Shown here piece after piece: positions 45,395 to 47,990 of a stretch of DNA of 47,990 nt (position 1 is its first letter; every line of letters begins with the position of its first letter). Made by a program: the position numbers and the translations under genes. Source of the stretch: Williamsia sp. GTDB taxonomy: Bacteria > Bacteroidota > Bacteroidia > Chitinophagales > Chitinophagaceae. The stretch is from contig JADCRZ010000047.1 of assembly GCA_015069695.1 (NCBI GenBank), forward strand, positions 1 through 47,990. The letters run 5' to 3'. Below the pieces are notes generated by a model. It was not told where the DNA came from and ran no database searches. It worked only from the letters and a program-made list of their open reading frames with translations.

Positions 45395-47848
45395 ATGTAC
45401 AAAACCCTTCTGCTTTTGTTGTTCGCAACAATTGCGCAACAGCTCAGCGCACAAAAAATATCCGGCACCATTAAAGACGAACAGGGGAAGCCTATGCCGG
45501 GCGCTTCCATCACCCTCAAAAAATCAAAAGATTCTGTCATCGTCAAGCTGCAGGTAACCGATAATGCCGGACAATACCATTTTGCCGACATCCAGCCCGG
45601 CAGCTATTTTATCAACAGCAGCTTTGCCGGCTATGCTTCCGCCAATTCCGGCGCTTTCCAGGTAAAGGAAGGTGAAGCTGCTACCAGTGTTCCATCTATT
45701 ACTCTATCCAAGCTCACAGGCAATCTCAAGGAAGTGGTTGTTGCCGCAAAAAAGCCGATGATTGAAATCAAGGCGGACAAAACCATCCTCAATGTAGAAG
45801 GCAGTGTAAATGCTGTGGGGCAGGATGCCCTGGAACTCCTGCGCAAATCGCCCGGCGTGCTGGTCGACAAAGACGAGAACCTGAGCCTGAGTGGGAAAAG
45901 CGGCGTACAGGTGTACATCGATGGACGGCCAACGCCCCTCTCGGGTGCCGACCTTGCGTCTTACCTGAAAACCCTGCAGTCTTCTTCTATCGAAGCAATC
46001 GAGATCATAACCAATCCATCAGCCAAATACGATGCAGCGGGCAATGCCGGTATCATCAACATCCGACTGAAGAAAAACAAATCTTACGGCACCAATGGCT
46101 CTGTAAATGCCAACTATGCCATCGGAATTTATTCCAAGTACATAGCCGGGTTCTCGCTGAACAACCGGAACCGGTTTGTGAACCTGTTTGGCAACTACAA
46201 TTACAACCAAAGCCGGAACGAAAGTTATATGAGCCTGTACCGGACAGTCTTTGATACCTTGTTCGACCAGCACAGCACCATGCGCTTTACCAACAACAGC
46301 CACAACTTCAAAGCCGGTTTTGATTATACCATCAACCGGAAAAGCACGGTGGGCATGATGGTGAACGGGAACCTGGGAGATAATAGCTTAAGCAATAACA
46401 GCCGCACGCCTATTTCCTACATACCTGCCAAACAGGTCAACCGCATTCTTACTGCCAACAACAGCAGCCAGTCAAAAAGAAACAACGTCAACGTAAATGC
46501 AAATTACCGCTACGCCGATACAGCAGGCCATGAACTGAATATCGACGCCGACTATGGTTTGTACCGGATCAAAAGCGATCAGTACCAGCCCAATTTCTAC
46601 TATGGTCCTACCGGGAATAATTTACTGGAGAGCCGCATCTACAATATGCTGGCACCTACGGACATCGACATTTATACATTTAAGACTGATTACGAGCAGA
46701 ACTTTAAAAAAGGAAGACTGGGTTTTGGCGGCAAGATATCTTATGTAAACAGCGCCAATGATTTTCAGCGCTTCAATGTAATTACCAGTTACAAAACCCT
46801 GGATACGTTGCGCAGCAACCGCTTCGACTACAAGGAAAACATCAACGCACTGTATGCAAACTACAACAAGCAGTTCAAGGGTTTTATCGTGCAGGCAGGT
46901 GTGCGGATGGAAAACACCCATGCAGAAGGCACATCCAACGGGTTTAGAAGAAACAGCCAGCAATACCAGGTGTATGATTCTTCCTTCAAAAGAAACTATA
47001 CCGATTTCTTTCCTAGTGCCGCTATTACATTCAACAAAAAACCCATGAACCAGTTTGGCATCCAGTACAGCCGCCGCATCGACCGGCCTGCTTACCAGGA
47101 CCTGAATCCGTTTGAGTTCAAGCTGGATGAATACACCTTTCAAAAAGGCAACACACAGCTCCGGCCGCAGTATACCAACAGCGTGTCTCTTACCCACATG
47201 TACAAGTTCAAGCTGAACACCAAATTAACATACAGCCATGTAAAAGATGTTTTCACGCAGCTGACAGATACCGCAGAGCGATCCAAAGCCTTCCTCACCA
47301 AGAAAAACCTGGCCACACAGGATATCGTGAGCCTGAACATCAGCTATCCGTTCCAATATAAATGGTACACGGTATTCTCCAATATCAACACCTACTACTC
47401 CCATTACAAAGCCAATTTCGGAACCGGCAGAACAGTTGATCTGGATGTGTACAGCGTGAACATTTACCAGCAGCACACAGTTGCTTTCAAAAAAGGATGG
47501 ACGGGAGAAATGACCCTTTTCTATACCTCCCCTTCAATCTGGCAGGGCACTTTCAAGAGCAAGGAAATGTTTGGCCTGGATGCCGGTCTGCTTAAAACCG
47601 TCATGCAAGGCAAAGCAACCGTAAAAGCTTCCGTCAGCGACATTTTCCATACCATGACCTGGTCAGGCATCAGCAATTTTGCCGGACAGTACATGCGTGT
47701 TGGCGGAGGCTGGGAAAGCCGCCAGCTCAAATTAAACTTCACCTACCGCTTTGGCAGCAACCAGGTAAAAGCCGCCCGCCAGCGCAAGACAGGATTGGAT
47801 GAAGAAAACAACCGCGTTGGAAGCCAAGGTGGCGGAATCGGGAATTGA
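45395..47848 (+). CDS. TonB-dependent receptor-like outer-membrane protein
   Basis: 817 residues from ATG 45395, where the signal peptide begins (MYKTLLLLLFATIAQQLSAQ). Order: carboxypeptidase-regulatory-like domain (KISGTIKDEQGKPMPGASIT at 21-40, to about 110), plug (ALELLRKSPGVLVDKDENLS and VQVYIDGRPTPLSGADLASY), then a barrel of the OMP_b-brl_3 kind to the C-terminus. It lacks the SusC-type extended barrel and has no SusD partner. Such receptors may import metal complexes or peptides, or act in envelope maintenance; the substrate is unknown. The tail (KAARQRKTGLDEENNRVGSQ) past the last strand is polar and may be disordered. Confidence 0.88.
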   Translation: MYKTLLLLLFATIAQQLSAQKISGTIKDEQGKPMPGASITLKKSKDSVIVKLQVTDNAGQYHFADIQPGSYFINSSFAGYASANSGAFQVKEGEAATSVPSITLSKLTGNLKEVVVAAKKPMIEIKADKTILNVEGSVNAVGQDALELLRKSPGVLVDKDENLSLSGKSGVQVYIDGRPTPLSGADLASYLKTLQSSSIEAIEIITNPSAKYDAAGNAGIINIRLKKNKSYGTNGSVNANYAIGIYSKYIAGFSLNNRNRFVNLFGNYNYNQSRNESYMSLYRTVFDTLFDQHSTMRFTNNSHNFKAGFDYTINRKSTVGMMVNGNLGDNSLSNNSRTPISYIPAKQVNRILTANNSSQSKRNNVNVNANYRYADTAGHELNIDADYGLYRIKSDQYQPNFYYGPTGNNLLESRIYNMLAPTDIDIYTFKTDYEQNFKKGRLGFGGKISYVNSANDFQRFNVITSYKTLDTLRSNRFDYKENINALYANYNKQFKGFIVQAGVRMENTHAEGTSNGFRRNSQQYQVYDSSFKRNYTDFFPSAAITFNKKPMNQFGIQYSRRIDRPAYQDLNPFEFKLDEYTFQKGNTQLRPQYTNSVSLTHMYKFKLNTKLTYSHVKDVFTQLTDTAERSKAFLTKKNLATQDIVSLNISYPFQYKWYTVFSNINTYYSHYKANFGTGRTVDLDVYSVNIYQQHTVAFKKGWTGEMTLFYTSPSIWQGTFKSKEMFGLDAGLLKTVMQGKATVKASVSDIFHTMTWSGISNFAGQYMRVGGGWESRQLKLNFTYRFGSNQVKAARQRKTGLDEENNRVGSQGGGIGN

Positions 47849-47990
47849 TGTGTTCCTTCGGAGACTCCGTCTTCTTTTTGCCTTGACGCAAAAAGAACCA
47901 AAAAAGTCAAGGCTGTTTGAAAGGGGCTAAAATTTACTGCACTGCGCTACAACGAACAAGCTAGATCTGGAAGGTTGTTCTTCTTTCAGC
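47849..47990. repeat. dispersed-repeat-like element with two competing hairpins
   Basis: After the receptor gene, CTTTTTGC (47874-47881) can pair with GCAAAAAG (47888-47895), or CCTTGAC (47881-47887) can pair with GTCAAGG (47906-47912). The two folds exclude each other. The sequence looks like a repeated intergenic element common in related genomes (from memory, not verified). No coding region is supported to the window end. Confidence 0.5.

Noticed and set aside
1-47990. CRISPR array, prophage, toxin-antitoxin pair or antiphage system
   Set aside because: No regularly spaced direct repeats, phage structural genes, integrase or paired toxin/antitoxin frames were recognised. All larger frames fall into known housekeeping or envelope families.

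Overview
The window looks like an ordinary chromosomal segment of a Bacteroidota bacterium, most likely of the family Chitinophagaceae. The signs are a SusC/SusD pair, a type IX secretion (T9SS) sorting-domain protein, GldF/GldG gliding-associated ABC components, a MurF-alanine racemase fusion, many two-module FtsX-type permeases, and promoters of the Bacteroidota type (TAnnTTTG about 19-21 nt after a TTG) before lspA, acpP and fumC. I saw no CRISPR array, prophage, plasmid or integron.

Layout. 1-9271 is gene-poor and worn: the edge of a PA14-like secreted protein, a small lipoprotein, a small outer-membrane barrel, a frameshifted IS481-type element, a decayed FtsX permease that ends at this element, one intact FtsX permease, and about 2 kb without a convincing gene. 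9211-16405 carries tRNA-Ser(GGA), tatD, a polysaccharide deacetylase, gltX, a GT39-like membrane glycosyltransferase, a B12-binding mutase subunit and an enoyl-CoA hydratase. fumC follows and ends inside a nested palindromic element (17852-18214). 18216-26362 reads leftward: a lipoprotein, lspA, the murF-alr fusion, a TerC-family protein, gldG and gldF. 26560-28631 is a leftward iscS-iscU-iscA Fe-S operon. Methylmalonyl-CoA epimerase (mce), rnc, fabF and acpP follow.

31861-47990 holds a GNAT acetyltransferase, a GT1 glycosyltransferase, a SusC/SusD pair preceded by a perfect 46-nt palindrome, a LamG/T9SS secreted protein, an M28 metallopeptidase, a DUF1569 protein, a small disordered protein next to a ThDP-dependent pyruvate-oxidase-like enzyme, a lipoprotein amidase, a small membrane protein and an outer-membrane TonB-type receptor.

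Functional links. The B12-binding subunit and mce are both methylmalonyl-CoA pathway parts, but the catalytic mutase subunit is not in the window. lspA, murF-alr, the deacetylase and the amidase serve the envelope. acpP-fabF belongs to fatty acid synthesis and is separated from rnc by a clear terminator. I did not find a convincing new multi-gene system. The least explained signals are non-coding: the nested palindromic element after fumC, the palindrome before susC, and the switch-like repeat at the right end.
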